DNA of 64,000 nucleotides, taken from positions 868,001 through 932,000 of the forward strand of contig JAIUOD010000001.1 of NCBI GenBank assembly GCA_020161405.1, given 5' to 3'. The notes under the pieces were generated by a model. It was not told the origin of the DNA. It saw only the letters and a list, made by a program, of their open reading frames with translations, and did not search any database. A program made the translations under genes and the position numbers. Of this stretch, positions 15,818-26,201 are shown in pieces. Source of the DNA: Pseudomonadota bacterium. Lineage in GTDB: Bacteria > Pseudomonadota > Alphaproteobacteria > Caulobacterales > Aquidulcibacteraceae. How positions within the stretch are numbered: position 1 is the first letter of the stretch; each line of letters opens with the position of its first letter.

Positions 15818-17456
15818 TTTTGATTTGGAATATTTAAGCCAAGGGAAAAAGCCATTTATAATTTTGGCTTTTTTAATTTTGCTTATGTCATTAATCCCCG
15901 CAATAAGCCTTCAGCCATTAGATCGTGATGAATCGCGCTTTATGCAAGCGACCACCCAAATGTTTGAGACGAGCGATTATATAAGAATTAATTTCCAAGA
16001 TGAGGCGCGAAATAAAAAACCAGTTGGCATACATTGGTTACAGGCGGCGGTAGTTAAATCATTAGGTCAAGAAAATGCCCATAATCCATTTTATTTTCGC
16101 ATAGTTTCCTTGCTTGGCGCATATTTGGCGGCGATTTCAACATTCCTTTTGGGGAAAACCTTATTTGACAGGAAAACCGCATTCTTGGGCGCTGTTTTCC
16201 TTTCTACAAGCCTATTATTAGCAACCGAAGCGCATATAGCGAAAACCGATGCTGCATTGACGGGATTTATCGCACTATCATTCTTTGCGCTTGGTAAATT
16301 AAGGTTTGAAGGCAAAAATCTTTTTTATAATTTATTATTTTGGGGTGCTTTTGCGATTGCCTTCTTAATCAAAGGGCCGGTTCCTTTGATGGTCATATTT
16401 CTTGCAATTTTATTGCTTTATGTTTGGGAGCGCAATTTCGATTTTATCAAAAATATTTTTGATATTCGCGGAATTTTGCTTTTTTTAATCATTGCACTTC
16501 CTTGGTATATTTTGATTGCAATAAAAACCCATGGTCAATTTTATGTTGAGGCCTTGGGCAAAGATTTGGGTGAAAAAGTTTCTGGAAAGCAAGAAAACCC
16601 ATCAATGCCGCCAGGGCTTCACACGCTTATTTCACCAATATTATTTTGGCCTTGGTCATTATTTATGGGTGCGGGCTTATATGCGGCAATCAAAGAATTT
16701 AAAAATGAGAAAATTAAATTCCTATTGGCAATAATAATTCCAACATGGCTTGTATTTGAAATCAGTACGGGAAAACTTGCCCATTATACAATGCCAGTTC
16801 ATTTTGCGATTATGCTTTTGATGGCACATGCAATTTCAAACGGATATTTTAAAAATTGGGCAAAATGGCTAGGGCTTGGGCTTTTTGTTTTTGCATTAAT
16901 TTTGGTTTCTGCCATTCCGATATATCTAGCAAATACATATCAGAAGCCACTTTTACCTTTTGCATATATTTCAAGTGCGACGATTTTAATATTTTCTTTT
17001 TTTGGCCTTTTTGCCCAATTCAAAGGAAGGAAAATCGCATATCTTGCACTTTTGGTCGCCGCAATAATATTTTCAAATGATGTCAAAGGGGTCTTATTGT
17101 CTTGGGTGCATGATTTGAATGTTTCGCGCAATATTGCGAGCCGTCTGGATACACTTGGCCTTAATCCACGTAAATTTGATGTTCCAAATATTGTTGGTGC
17201 GGGTTATCAAGAGCCAAGCCTTATATTCTTAACCCGCTCTGATGACCGTTTGGCAAGTATTGATAATGCCGCAAAATATGCAATTGATGGTGCGCCATTT
17301 GTTGTTGAAGATAAAGAGTGGAAGGCATTTAACGAAAAAATGAACTCAATGGGTCTAATTACAATTGAAAAAACCGCGCCAATTACGGGAATAAATTATT
17401 CAAAGGGCAAAAAAGTTATTATCCATATCGGAGTTTTGACAAAAGCAATCGGCTAA
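15804..17456 (+). CDS. ArnT/PMT-like membrane glycosyltransferase
   Basis: This 550-residue polytopic membrane protein is of the GT-C fold. The N-terminal loop LDRDESRFMQATTQMFETSDYIRINFQDEARNKKPVG carries the acidic DRDE motif and the KKP motif of the ArnT/dolichyl-phosphate-mannose transferase group. These enzymes transfer a sugar from a polyprenyl carrier to lipid A or another envelope acceptor in the periplasm. The acceptor here is unknown. The gene overlaps the GldG-like gene by 14 bp, and its 3' end overlaps a convergent GT2 gene by 38 bp. Confidence 0.85.
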   Translation: MANSNFDLEYLSQGKKPFIILAFLILLMSLIPAISLQPLDRDESRFMQATTQMFETSDYIRINFQDEARNKKPVGIHWLQAAVVKSLGQENAHNPFYFRIVSLLGAYLAAISTFLLGKTLFDRKTAFLGAVFLSTSLLLATEAHIAKTDAALTGFIALSFFALGKLRFEGKNLFYNLLFWGAFAIAFLIKGPVPLMVIFLAILLLYVWERNFDFIKNIFDIRGILLFLIIALPWYILIAIKTHGQFYVEALGKDLGEKVSGKQENPSMPPGLHTLISPILFWPWSLFMGAGLYAAIKEFKNEKIKFLLAIIIPTWLVFEISTGKLAHYTMPVHFAIMLLMAHAISNGYFKNWAKWLGLGLFVFALILVSAIPIYLANTYQKPLLPFAYISSATILIFSFFGLFAQFKGRKIAYLALLVAAIIFSNDVKGVLLSWVHDLNVSRNIASRLDTLGLNPRKFDVPNIVGAGYQEPSLIFLTRSDDRLASIDNAAKYAIDGAPFVVEDKEWKAFNEKMNSMGLITIEKTAPITGINYSKGKKVIIHIGVLTKAIG

Positions 17457-18282
17457 AAATTGCAATTAATAACGGTAATGCAAAAATCATAACAAGGATT
17501 TTGTCAAAACCTTTATAATTTTTCCAAAAATAGCGCATAAAACCTTTATATTTATGCCATTCTACGAATGATTTTGGCGCACCTGATGTTCCGCCAATAT
17601 GGATTGCGCTTGAATTGGGGTTAAAGAAAACCTTGCCGCCATTTTCTCTCATTCTTTTGCATAAATCTATATCTTCTACATGAAGGAAATATTTTTCATC
17701 AAAGCCGCCAAGAATATGAAATTCCTTTGCATCTATTGTGAAAAATGCCCCTGATATATTTTTCACTTCAATTATTTCATCTGGTAGTGGCATTCTGTGC
17801 CAATTAAAATCGTGAAACACGCTAGATTCATTCGAAATTTTTCCAAGACCAAGAAAACTAATTATTGCCGATAGAATTGTAAGTTCGCCGCGCCTTGCGC
17901 CTTTTTGTTCACTGCCATCTTGGTTTTTTATATGACCGCCAATGATTGCTTTTTGGGGAAAATCATTGGGTACAAGTTTTTTTAACGCATCTTTTTCCAA
18001 AACTGCATCGGGGTTTAGAAACAATAAATTGTCGTCGAAAATGTCCGATGCACCCAAATTGCATGCCCGACCAAAACCAATATTTTCACTGGAATTTATT
18101 ATTTTAATTTTTGGATATTGGCTTTCGTATTCAGCAAGTTTTGAATAAATACCTTGGCTATTGCCATTATTAACAATTATTATTCTTTTTGCCTCATTTT
18201 GCGCGAGCACGCTTTTTATGGTTTCGAAAATCTCTTCGCCATTAAGATAACTTACGATAATAATTGTGAATTGTGTTGACAC
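17419..18282 (-). CDS. family 2 glycosyltransferase
   Basis: This 287-residue GT-A enzyme begins FTIIIVSYLNGEEI, has nucleotide-sugar and metal-binding segments (ENIGFGRACNLGA, LLFLNPDAVLEKDAL) and a later GGFDEKYFLHVEDIDLC motif. This is typical of rhamnosyl- or galactofuranosyl-type transferases of polysaccharide assembly. A C-terminal hydrophobic stretch (ILVMIFALPLLIAIFSRLLL) may anchor it to the membrane. It starts with GTG in a TAGTG overlap with the upstream ligase gene, so the two are co-translated. The donor sugar is unknown. Confidence 0.9.
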   Translation of the reverse strand: MSTQFTIIIVSYLNGEEIFETIKSVLAQNEAKRIIIVNNGNSQGIYSKLAEYESQYPKIKIINSSENIGFGRACNLGASDIFDDNLLFLNPDAVLEKDALKKLVPNDFPQKAIIGGHIKNQDGSEQKGARRGELTILSAIISFLGLGKISNESSVFHDFNWHRMPLPDEIIEVKNISGAFFTIDAKEFHILGGFDEKYFLHVEDIDLCKRMRENGGKVFFNPNSSAIHIGGTSGAPKSFVEWHKYKGFMRYFWKNYKGFDKILVMIFALPLLIAIFSRLLLSKLRYG

Positions 18283-19517
18283 TATAAGATTTCCACAAAT
18301 TCTTCTTTTGGCTTTTGTTTATTATTCTCACTTCCGGCTAAATAAGCAAATCCGATTGACATAATTGTAACCGCCCAAAGCCATTGTTCCCATATACTAT
18401 AGGATAATGACCATCCGAATAAAATTGTCGAATAAAGGCCAATATAAGCCCATGCATTTTTACCAGATAATTTTTTAGAACGCAGGACAAGAAAATAGCC
18501 CATTAAAATTATAAGCGAAACCAAAGTTGCACCAATAATTCCGCCCTCAAGCCAAATATGAAGTGGCGCAGAATGGGGGTGCATTTGTATTGCTGCCCAT
18601 TCATAACCCGCATAATTTACTTTTTCTTGAAAATTACGCGCGCCATCAAGACCCCATCCAAATATGGGCTTTTCTTTGATTTTCTCACTTGCATATAACC
18701 ACATGTCGGCGCGCCTGCCGTATGACATTGGTAAATTATCGCCTAATAAATTTTTTGCTAAAATCGCGGTTTTTGAATAAATTGGTGGCGCTAAAATAAC
18801 CAAACTAATCGCAATAAAAGTTACAAATGATAAAACGACTTTTGGGAATTTTGTTGCAATAAGTACCGCAATTCCAACCCCAACAAACATAATCATGTTT
18901 AAGTCAATTCCAAATTGCGTTGCGATAAAGCCTGTAATTACAAAGGCAAAAACAGAATATTTTTTATCCGCACCTAAATTTTGTAGGGCCAATAAAGTCG
19001 GCCAAAACATTATAAGCGCAATATAGGCCGCGCGCCCAAGATTAAATTCAAGTGATTTATCGCCAATATTTGGATTTGCCATCCTATACATTCGATAATG
19101 ATCAATTGCTTCAAGTGCCAAAAGAATTGATAAAATCCCAAAGCCAGCAATAATTGCGCGGCGATTTTTATTGGCATCATTGGCGCGGCTTTGCACACTA
19201 TAGATAAAAAACGGGATTATTATTAAATTTCCTATCAAATATTGTTTGGTGCTTTTAAGGCCAATCCCATTTAAATTAGCATAAATAACCATATAAGATA
19301 TTAGTGCAGCAATTGGCAAAAAGACCAAAAAAACTTTTGCATTAGAATGGATTATTCCATGCCAATGTTTTTGCCATATTAAGTAAAGCATCGCGACAAT
19401 TGCGCAAATGCTTAAAAGAACTGGAATATCGGTTCCGCTGAACGCCGCCAAAAGCCCAAACATAATGGCGCTAAATGACATTAGATTACTTATAAATTTG
19501 GGCTTTTGGTCGGTCAT
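18282..19517 (-). CDS. O-antigen ligase-like (WaaL/Wzy fold) membrane protein
   Basis: This 411-residue protein has about ten or more membrane segments. The periplasmic region has KEKPIFGWGLDGARNF and HPHSAPLHIWLEGGIIGATL, the conserved W-G-D/N and H-x-x-H-N-like loop of the WaaL/RfaL family. It would join undecaprenyl-linked glycan to lipid A core or act in a similar transfer. Its start codon overlaps the thrS stop (TAATG) and its stop overlaps the GT2 start (TAGTG), giving a thrS-ligase-GT2 read-through unit. O-antigen ligase cannot be separated from a Wzy polymerase by sequence reading alone. Confidence 0.85.
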   Translation of the reverse strand: MTDQKPKFISNLMSFSAIMFGLLAAFSGTDIPVLLSICAIVAMLYLIWQKHWHGIIHSNAKVFLVFLPIAALISYMVIYANLNGIGLKSTKQYLIGNLIIIPFFIYSVQSRANDANKNRRAIIAGFGILSILLALEAIDHYRMYRMANPNIGDKSLEFNLGRAAYIALIMFWPTLLALQNLGADKKYSVFAFVITGFIATQFGIDLNMIMFVGVGIAVLIATKFPKVVLSFVTFIAISLVILAPPIYSKTAILAKNLLGDNLPMSYGRRADMWLYASEKIKEKPIFGWGLDGARNFQEKVNYAGYEWAAIQMHPHSAPLHIWLEGGIIGATLVSLIILMGYFLVLRSKKLSGKNAWAYIGLYSTILFGWSLSYSIWEQWLWAVTIMSIGFAYLAGSENNKQKPKEEFVEIL

Positions 19518-21454
19518 TATGGTTTCATATCTGGCGGAAGTGATTCAAGACTTAATGTTGCAATCGCTTCATCAAGGTTCATGCCTTCTTGCGCTTGGCT
19601 ACCAAGGCGACGAAGTGTTACTTTTTTCTCTTCGGCTTCGCGTGAACCAACAACTGCAATGACAGGGGTTTTTGCAAGCGAATGTTCACGGATTTTGAAA
19701 TTAATTTTCTCATTACGTGTATCAACTTCTGCGCGAATGCCCGCACATCTTAATTGATGACACACTTCTTTTGCATATTCTTCGCTATCTGTTGTGATAT
19801 TGGCAACAACCACTTGAACAGGGGCAAGCCATAATGGGAAATTCCCTGCATAATTTTCAATCATTATACCAAGGAAACGCTCAAAAGTGCCCAAAATTGC
19901 GCGGTGAAGCATAACAGGGCGATGTTTTTGACCATCATCACCAGTATATTCAGCGCCAAGACGCTCAGGTAAAAGAGGGTCAAGTTGCAGGGTTCCGCAC
20001 TGCCAAGTTCTGCCGATTGCATCTTTAAGGTGGAATTCTAATTTGGGGCCATAGAACGCCCCCTCACCTGGTAATAATTCAACTTTAGCGCCTGCAGCTT
20101 CTGCTGCTTCCTTCAAAGTTTTCTCAGTGTAATCCCAAGTTTCGTCGCTTCCCATTCTTACATCTGGGCGAAGGGCAAGTTTAACAGAATGAAGTTCGAC
20201 ATCTAAATCCTTATAAACCTGAGTAAGTAATTCGCAAAAAGACTTTGTTTCATCAAATATTTGATCCTCGCGGCAGAAAATATGACCATCATCTTGGGTG
20301 AAATTGCGAACACGCATAATGCCATGTAAGCTGCCCGATGGCTCAAACCGATGGCAAGAACCCATTTCTGCCATGCGCAAAGGTAGCTCACGATATGAGC
20401 GTTGCCCTTGATTGAATATCTGTATATGGCATGGGCAATTCATTGGTTTAACAGCCAAAGTTTCTTCTTCGACGGTTTCGCAAGTGAACATTGCATGCCC
20501 AAACATTTCCCAATGGCCCGATTTTTCCCAAAGGCTTCTGTCAACTAATTGTGGGGTTTTAACCTCAACATATCCAGCTTCTTCGATTTTGCGGCGAATA
20601 TAATTTTCCAAGGCGCGATACATGGTCCAACCTTTTGGATGCCAAAAGACCATGCCTTTTGCTTCTTCTTGCATGTGGAAAAGGCCAAGTTGTTTACCGA
20701 TTTTGCGGTGGTCGCGTTTTTCTGCTTCTTCAAGGCGAACAAGATATTCGTTTAATTGTTTTTCATCGGCCCAAGCAGTTCCATAAATACGCTGAAGCTG
20801 CGCATTTTTTGCATCGCCACGCCAATAAGCGCCCGCAAGCTTCATCAATTTAAAAGCTTTGCCCAAACGGCCAGTTGATGGCAAATGTGGACCGCGGCAC
20901 AAGTCTTTCCAATCATCGCCTTGCTTGTAAACAGTTAAAGTTTCACCTTCTGGAATTATTTCTTCGATAATCGACGCTTTGTATTTTTCGCCAATTTCAT
21001 TGAAATGATTGATTGCGAAATCGCGTTCCCAAACTTCGCGCACGATTGGCAAATCCCTATCAACGATTTCCTTCATGCGTTTTTCGATTTTTTCAAAATC
21101 ATCAGTTGAGAATTTTGCATCGCGCGCAAAATCATAAAAGAAACCATCTTCAATATTTGGGCCAATTGTAATTTGTGTATCAGGAAATAATTCTTGAATT
21201 GCCTGTGCCATAACGTGCGCAGTGTCGTGGCGTATAATTTCAAGGCCATCGACACTATCACGATTTACAAGCTCGAATTCTTGGGGTGCGTCTTTTGGCT
21301 CAATTTCGCGGGTTAAATCCCATAATTGACCGTCAATTTTTGCGGCAACAACACGTTTTGCCAATGATTTTGAAATGCCTTCGGCAATTGCCAAAGGGTT
21401 AATACCGTTTTCATATTGGCGAATTGCGCCATCTGGAAATTTTAGTTCAAACAT
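19517..21454 (-). CDS. thrS: threonyl-tRNA synthetase
   Basis: This encodes 645 residues, the full length for the bacterial enzyme. The order is a TGS domain (about 1-60), an editing domain with [10 protein letters not shown] and zinc-site residues, a class II catalytic core with [18 protein letters not shown] (motif 2) and [17 protein letters not shown] (motif 3), and an anticodon-binding C-terminus ([10 protein letters not shown]). It charges tRNA-Thr. Its 5' end overlaps the yidD 3' end by 8 bp, and the ligase-like gene follows by a TAATG overlap. No separate promoter is visible. Confidence 0.98.
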   Translation of the reverse strand: MFELKFPDGAIRQYENGINPLAIAEGISKSLAKRVVAAKIDGQLWDLTREIEPKDAPQEFELVNRDSVDGLEIIRHDTAHVMAQAIQELFPDTQITIGPNIEDGFFYDFARDAKFSTDDFEKIEKRMKEIVDRDLPIVREVWERDFAINHFNEIGEKYKASIIEEIIPEGETLTVYKQGDDWKDLCRGPHLPSTGRLGKAFKLMKLAGAYWRGDAKNAQLQRIYGTAWADEKQLNEYLVRLEEAEKRDHRKIGKQLGLFHMQEEAKGMVFWHPKGWTMYRALENYIRRKIEEAGYVEVKTPQLVDRSLWEKSGHWEMFGHAMFTCETVEEETLAVKPMNCPCHIQIFNQGQRSYRELPLRMAEMGSCHRFEPSGSLHGIMRVRNFTQDDGHIFCREDQIFDETKSFCELLTQVYKDLDVELHSVKLALRPDVRMGSDETWDYTEKTLKEAAEAAGAKVELLPGEGAFYGPKLEFHLKDAIGRTWQCGTLQLDPLLPERLGAEYTGDDGQKHRPVMLHRAILGTFERFLGIMIENYAGNFPLWLAPVQVVVANITTDSEEYAKEVCHQLRCAGIRAEVDTRNEKINFKIREHSLAKTPVIAVVGSREAEEKKVTLRRLGSQAQEGMNLDEAIATLSLESLPPDMKP

Positions 21455-21812
21455 TTTTATTCTCTTGCTCTATTTGTTCGCATTTAAACTCATCAGGTGA
21501 TCTATATCTATTATCCCAATCCCCGTATTCCCATGGCTTATACCATTTTGCGGTTTTAGCTTCTTTGGGGGCGGGGTCGTAGCCGTGGCCACCTTTTGGA
21601 TTGCATCTACACACACGTGCAAATCCCATCCAAGAACCGCGCCATGCCCCATGCAATCTAACACAATCAGCAGCATATTCAGAACATGTTGGTAAATAAC
21701 GGCATTGCCCACCAATTAAGGGTGAAAGCGTAATTTTATAAATTTTTTGCAAAATTAATAAAATATATGCTGCAAATGATATTGAGATTTTAGAATTATT
21801 TCCTGACGACAT
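21447..21812 (-). CDS. yidD: membrane protein insertion efficiency factor YidD
   Basis: This encodes 121 residues. The conserved core is [26 protein letters not shown], then [20 protein letters not shown]. This small protein helps YidC-dependent membrane insertion. The hydrophobic N-terminal helix ([15 protein letters not shown]) can associate with the membrane. The frame extends 19 codons further upstream, but that part lies in an unusual GC-rich spacer and is not family sequence, so the ATG at 21812 is chosen. It overlaps thrS by 8 bp. Confidence 0.95.
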   Translation of the reverse strand: MSSGNNSKISISFAAYILLILQKIYKITLSPLIGGQCRYLPTCSEYAADCVRLHGAWRGSWMGFARVCRCNPKGGHGYDPAPKEAKTAKWYKPWEYGDWDNRYRSPDEFKCEQIEQENKNV

Positions 21813-21832
21813 ATTAATTTTCAAAACTGTTA

Positions 21833-21885
21833 TTTGGGCCTTAAACACGGCCGCCTGCGACGCGCCCAAAAAGCGCCGCCGGCAT
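21833..21885 (-). other. GC-rich structured leader or mini-ORF upstream of yidD
   Basis: The stretch 21841-21885 is roughly two-thirds GC in an AT-rich genome. On the minus strand it reads as a 14-codon ORF ([14 protein letters not shown], then TAA). Arms TTTGGGC (21833-21839) and GCCCAAA (21864-21870) can pair, and an alternative GGCC/GGCC pairing (21837-21840 with 21849-21852) competes with it. It lies in the leader of yidD. This could be a leader peptide, a structured RNA or a relic; there is no decisive evidence. Confidence 0.3.
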
Positions 21886-21968
21886 TAAACAGTAGTTCGT
21901 GTCGTAAAATTCATAATCATGTCTTGCCTATATATGCTTTTTTAAATTTTGAAAAGCCCAAATTAGCG

Positions 21969-22412
21969 TTATTGGCTAATTCCAATGCCCTCTAAAGCGG
22001 TACATGCTGCATCCCAAGCAAGCATTGTTGACGCATGACGCGATGGATATTCGCTAATTGGTTCAAGATAGCGCATTTCCCAAAAGCGCCCATCTGGCAA
22101 TTGACCATTTTCTTTCAAAATCTTTTTTAAATCATCGCGCGCTTTAAATATTTCATTGGCACTTGCGCCAATTATAGAATGCGAGAGTATTGATGCGCTT
22201 GCCTGACCAAGTGCACAAGCCTTTGGATTTATTGAAAAATCTTCAACAATTTGCTTTTCGCGATTATATATGATTTCAATTGTAATTTCAGAACCGCAGA
22301 TTTTTGAAACCTTGTGTGAAGTTGAATAATTTGGGTCAGATCTATCAATATCATGGCCAATATTTTTTATATTAGTACTTAATTCAAGTATTTTTGACGA
22401 ATAAACACTCAC
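21969..22412 (-). CDS. NifU/IscU-like iron-sulfur cluster scaffold protein
   Basis: This encodes 147 residues with a GTG start. The fold signature is SKICGSEITIEI, then KACALGQASASILSHSIIGAS, matching the first two cysteine positions of IscU/SufU scaffolds. At the third expected Cys the sequence reads PSRHASTMLAW, so that ligand is absent. Proteins of this form occur next to yidD in other alphaproteobacteria, and the lost ligand may be a family trait rather than decay. A role in Fe-S cluster handling is inferred from the fold. The gene is divergent from the capD-like gene across a 200-bp gap with direct repeats. Confidence 0.8.
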   Translation of the reverse strand: MSVYSSKILELSTNIKNIGHDIDRSDPNYSTSHKVSKICGSEITIEIIYNREKQIVEDFSINPKACALGQASASILSHSIIGASANEIFKARDDLKKILKENGQLPDGRFWEMRYLEPISEYPSRHASTMLAWDAACTALEGIGISQ

Positions 22413-22462
22413 ACCAGATTCCTATAAAATTATGACCTAAAAGACACATTTTTTTATAAATA

Positions 22463-22496
22463 TGCACAATTTTTACGCAAGTGCACAATTTTGCGA
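22463..22496. repeat. pair of direct repeats in a divergent promoter region
   Basis: TGCACAATTTT occurs at 22463 and again at 22482, so the copies are spaced 19 bp apart. Each is followed within a few bases by a CG dinucleotide. They sit between the NifU-like gene and the capD-like gene, where a regulator could bind. No palindrome is evident. Confidence 0.4.
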
Positions 22497-22611
22497 TAAA
22501 GCAGTTTGAAATGATAAAAATTTTGGTCTAAATGTCGGGTTGTAACATATAAATATTATTAAAAAAAATTAATAAAAACATAAGCAATTACTTGCTTATT
22601 TGGGGTTTAAA

Positions 22612-24507
22612 GTGCCAAGTTCAATAGCGCCACCAGTATCAAAAGGATTGTTGGGTGATTTATTCCTTGGTATATTTTCAATAATAATTGGTCTTAGACT
22701 TGCTGATGGTGCCATAATAAATGGCATAGGCTCAGATATTTATTTTAATAAGATTGGTATTTATTTCCTTGGCCTTTTAATTGCTTTATTTGCTACTAAA
22801 TCATGGCAATATGTATGGCGCTGGACTTCTTCTGATGAATTATTGCGTGTTACATATACAATTGTAATTGCAACTTTTATATATTCTGTTTTTACAAGGA
22901 TATATTTTAATAAAATAAATTATCTTGAACCATTAATCGTGAGTTTCATTATGGCGTCTTTAATGATGGGCGCGCGCGGCTTTGCAAGATTAATTTCAAG
23001 TGGTGGTAACCTTGTTGCGCTTTCTGCGCTTTTTAGACCAGTTTCCAAGGGCGCCCCTTCGGCAATTTTAATTGGACCAACCGATATTGTTACCGCTTCG
23101 TTACATGAGCTCAGAAAAGATGGGCCGCTGCCTATACGCCCCGTTGCAATTGTTTCAACAAGTGGAAATCATATTGGCAAAGCATTTTCAGGGGCAAGGG
23201 TTTATGATGGTTCAAAAATTCAATCGCTTTTACCAAAAATAACAGAAAGTGCATTGATAGACCAAGATGATGTTAGGCTTATATTTGTTGGCGACCAGCA
23301 TACAAATATTGCCAAGCAAAGTGCATTAGACGTTGTATCAAAATATAAAGTCAAATTATCACGCATGCCTGAAATTGGCTCTAAAGAGCTTTCAAACGTG
23401 AACCCACAGGATGTTTTGGGGCGTAAAAGGCACATTTTAAGGGAAGATATTCCGGCTAAATTAATAAGACACAAAACAGTTCTTATAACTGGCGCCGGCG
23501 GGACAATTGGAAGCGAACTTGCAAGGCAGGTCGCAAAATATCAACCTGGCCGTCTAATATTGGTTGAAAATTCAGAGAATAATTTATACACAATAAATCA
23601 AAGCCTTAGCGAAGAGTTTCCAACTTTAAATATTTCGCCTTATATGGTTGATGTGCGCGATAAATTATTGATTGATGAATTGTTTTCAAATGTTAATCCG
23701 CAAATTGTTATTCATGCTGCTGCGAATAAACATGTACCACTTTTGGAACTTCATCCACGTGAAGCAATTCGTGTAAATCTTGGTGGTACAAAAAATGTTG
23801 CTGACGCTTCATTAAGGCATGAAAGCGAAGTCTTTATCCTTATTTCTACCGATAAAGCGGTTAATCCATCTAATATGATGGGTGCAGCAAAGCGTGCGGC
23901 GGAATTATATATAAGAAATTGCTTTGAAAAAGTTGGCGGACGTTTTTATTCGGTTCGATTTGGTAATGTTCTTGGCTCTTCTGGTTCTGTGATGCCATTA
24001 TTTGAGCGCCAAATTTCAAAAATGGGGCCAGTTACTGTTACGCACCGCGATATGACGCGTTGGTTTATGACTGTTGAAGAAGCTGTTGGTCTTGTATTGC
24101 AAGGGGCAGCTTTGGGGGCGGGCGTTGTTACAAATGGAAATAATCGCCCTAAAAAGCTGGATCATCCATTATTAGTTCTTGATATGGGTGAACCAATAAG
24201 GATTTGGGATTTTGCCGAAACCATGATTAGACTTAGTGGTTATGAGCCGCACACACAAATTAAAATAATTGAAACTGGCTCTCGCCCTGGTGAGAAATTA
24301 CACGAAGAATTATTTTATAGCACCGAACGTGTACAAATTACTGCAATTGATGGCATTTATTGCGCAAAACCGCTTCACCCACTTCCTCTAGACCTTGAAA
24401 AAAACTTAACAAAAGTTATTGCACTTGCTGAAGAAAACAAAATCGCAAGCGCGATTGAGCTTTTGAAAAAAATTGTTCCCGAAGTGAATCTTTATTCACA
24501 AAGTTAA
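22612..24507 (+). CDS. capD: CapD/FlaA1-type nucleotide-sugar dehydratase/epimerase
   Basis: This encodes 631 residues. Four N-terminal membrane segments (about residues 15-130) precede a CoA-binding-like domain and a C-terminal SDR Rossmann domain. The SDR motifs are [16 protein letters not shown] for nucleotide binding and [23 protein letters not shown] for catalysis, with Met in place of the usual Tyr as in WbpM/PglF dehydratases. The likely reaction is 4,6-dehydration of UDP-GlcNAc for envelope polysaccharide. Start choice: an in-frame TTG at 22600 exists, but GGGG at 22602-22605 stands 6 bases before the GTG at 22612. The neighbouring ligase and glycosyltransferases fit a surface-glycan role. 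Confidence 0.92.
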   Translation: MPSSIAPPVSKGLLGDLFLGIFSIIIGLRLADGAIINGIGSDIYFNKIGIYFLGLLIALFATKSWQYVWRWTSSDELLRVTYTIVIATFIYSVFTRIYFNKINYLEPLIVSFIMASLMMGARGFARLISSGGNLVALSALFRPVSKGAPSAILIGPTDIVTASLHELRKDGPLPIRPVAIVSTSGNHIGKAFSGARVYDGSKIQSLLPKITESALIDQDDVRLIFVGDQHTNIAKQSALDVVSKYKVKLSRMPEIGSKELSNVNPQDVLGRKRHILREDIPAKLIRHKTVLITGAGGTIGSELARQVAKYQPGRLILVENSENNLYTINQSLSEEFPTLNISPYMVDVRDKLLIDELFSNVNPQIVIHAAANKHVPLLELHPREAIRVNLGGTKNVADASLRHESEVFILISTDKAVNPSNMMGAAKRAAELYIRNCFEKVGGRFYSVRFGNVLGSSGSVMPLFERQISKMGPVTVTHRDMTRWFMTVEEAVGLVLQGAALGAGVVTNGNNRPKKLDHPLLVLDMGEPIRIWDFAETMIRLSGYEPHTQIKIIETGSRPGEKLHEELFYSTERVQITAIDGIYCAKPLHPLPLDLEKNLTKVIALAEENKIASAIELLKKIVPEVNLYSQS

Positions 24508-24521
24508 AAGGTTTGAGGTTA

Positions 24522-26111
24522 ATGACCCAAAATATTGTAACGCCAAAGCGTGCCCTGATTTCATTATCTGATAAAACTTCATTAGAACGTGTAGCGCGCA
24601 TTTTAGATGCAAAAGGTGTTGAATTATTATCAACTGGCGGCACTGCCAAAGCATTGGCGGATTTGGGAATAAAAGTTATTGATGTTTCGCAAATCACCAA
24701 TTTCCCTGAAATGATGGATGGTCGCGTTAAAACATTGCACCCGAATGTTCATGGTGGTCTTTTGGCGCTTCGTGATAATCCAAGCCATGCGCAGGCAATG
24801 AAGGAACATGGAATTCAGGGGATTGATATTCTTTGGGTGAATTTATATCCGTTTGAAAACGCGCTTGCAAAAAATGCCGACTTTGATGAAATGATTGAAA
24901 ATATCGATATCGGTGGCCCTGCAATGATTAGGGGGGGTGCCAAAAATCATGGCTATTGCGCCGTTGCAACCGATGACGATGATATTGATTTAATCCTTGC
25001 CGATATTGAGGCACATGGCGGAACAACCCACGCGACCCGCAAAAAACTTGCGGCGCGTGCATATTCACGAACTTCTGCTTATGACGCCATGATTTCAAAT
25101 TGGTATTTTGAACAAACGGGTGAAAATTCACCAAAATATCGTACAATGGGCGGCGTTAAAGTTTCATCTTTGCGTTATGGCGAAAACCCGCATCAAGATG
25201 CTGCATTCTATACCAATGGTGAAAAACGATTTGGAGTTGCAACCGCAAAACAGCTTCAGGGTAAAGAGCTTTCATATAATAATCTAAATGATACTGATGC
25301 CGCAATTGAATTAGTTGCCGAGTTTTCACCACAAGACAAACCTGCAATTGCAATTATAAAACATGCAAACCCATGCGGCGTTGCGGTTGGAAATTCCTTG
25401 CTTGATGCCTATCAAAATGCGCTTGCATGTGACCCAATTTCTGCCTTTGGTGGGATTGTTGCATGTAACACAATTTTGGATGAAGAAACCGCCAAAGCGA
25501 TTTGCGAAATCTTCACCGAAGTGGTTATCGCCCCAGAAGTAACAGAAGGTGCAAAAGCTGTTTTTGCGTCAAAGAAAAACCTTCGACTTTTGGTTTCTGG
25601 CGGTCTTCCGGATTCAACAAGTGCGGGCGTTAATTATCGCAATATCGCAGGTGGGTTCTTGGTGCAAAGCCGTGATAATGCGCCAATTTTACGCGAAAAA
25701 TTGCAAGTTGTAACTAAACGCGCCCCAAGTGAAAAAGAGCTTGAAGATTTATTATTTGCATTCAAAGTTGCCAAACATGTTAAGTCAAACGCAATTGTTT
25801 ATGTGAAAGATTTGGCAACTGCGGGTATTGGTGCGGGGCAAATGAACCGCAAAGATTCGGCCTATATTGCCGCAAAACGTGCAATTGATGCCCAAGCAAT
25901 CGCAAAATGGGATGCGCCAAGAACCAAGGGTTCTGCGGTTGCATCTGATGCATTCTTCCCATTCGCTGATGGCCTTTTAGAGGCAATAGAAGCAGGCGCA
26001 ACATCTGTAATTCAACCGGGTGGCTCTATGCGCGATGCAGAGGTTATAAAAGCTGCTGATGAAGCGGGCATTGCCATGGTATTTACTGGTCAACGCCATT
26101 TTAGACATTAA
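24522..26111 (+). CDS. purH: bifunctional AICAR transformylase/IMP cyclohydrolase
   Basis: This encodes 529 residues, the normal length. The N-terminal MGS-like cyclohydrolase domain holds [18 protein letters not shown] and [11 protein letters not shown]. The C-terminal transformylase has [27 protein letters not shown] and the final [11 protein letters not shown]. It carries out the last two steps of de novo purine synthesis. An upstream in-frame TTG is rejected because GAGG lies just before the ATG at 24522. It follows capD by 14 bp and may share its transcript. Confidence 0.98.
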   Translation: MTQNIVTPKRALISLSDKTSLERVARILDAKGVELLSTGGTAKALADLGIKVIDVSQITNFPEMMDGRVKTLHPNVHGGLLALRDNPSHAQAMKEHGIQGIDILWVNLYPFENALAKNADFDEMIENIDIGGPAMIRGGAKNHGYCAVATDDDDIDLILADIEAHGGTTHATRKKLAARAYSRTSAYDAMISNWYFEQTGENSPKYRTMGGVKVSSLRYGENPHQDAAFYTNGEKRFGVATAKQLQGKELSYNNLNDTDAAIELVAEFSPQDKPAIAIIKHANPCGVAVGNSLLDAYQNALACDPISAFGGIVACNTILDEETAKAICEIFTEVVIAPEVTEGAKAVFASKKNLRLLVSGGLPDSTSAGVNYRNIAGGFLVQSRDNAPILREKLQVVTKRAPSEKELEDLLFAFKVAKHVKSNAIVYVKDLATAGIGAGQMNRKDSAYIAAKRAIDAQAIAKWDAPRTKGSAVASDAFFPFADGLLEAIEAGATSVIQPGGSMRDAEVIKAADEAGIAMVFTGQRHFRH

Positions 26112-26201
26112 TGTGCAGGCAAACTGAAACCTTATTCAGTTTGCCACTTGATTCCATTTCGCATATGCAGCATCTTGCGCCCTTAAGGATAGGGATTTTC
26201 A

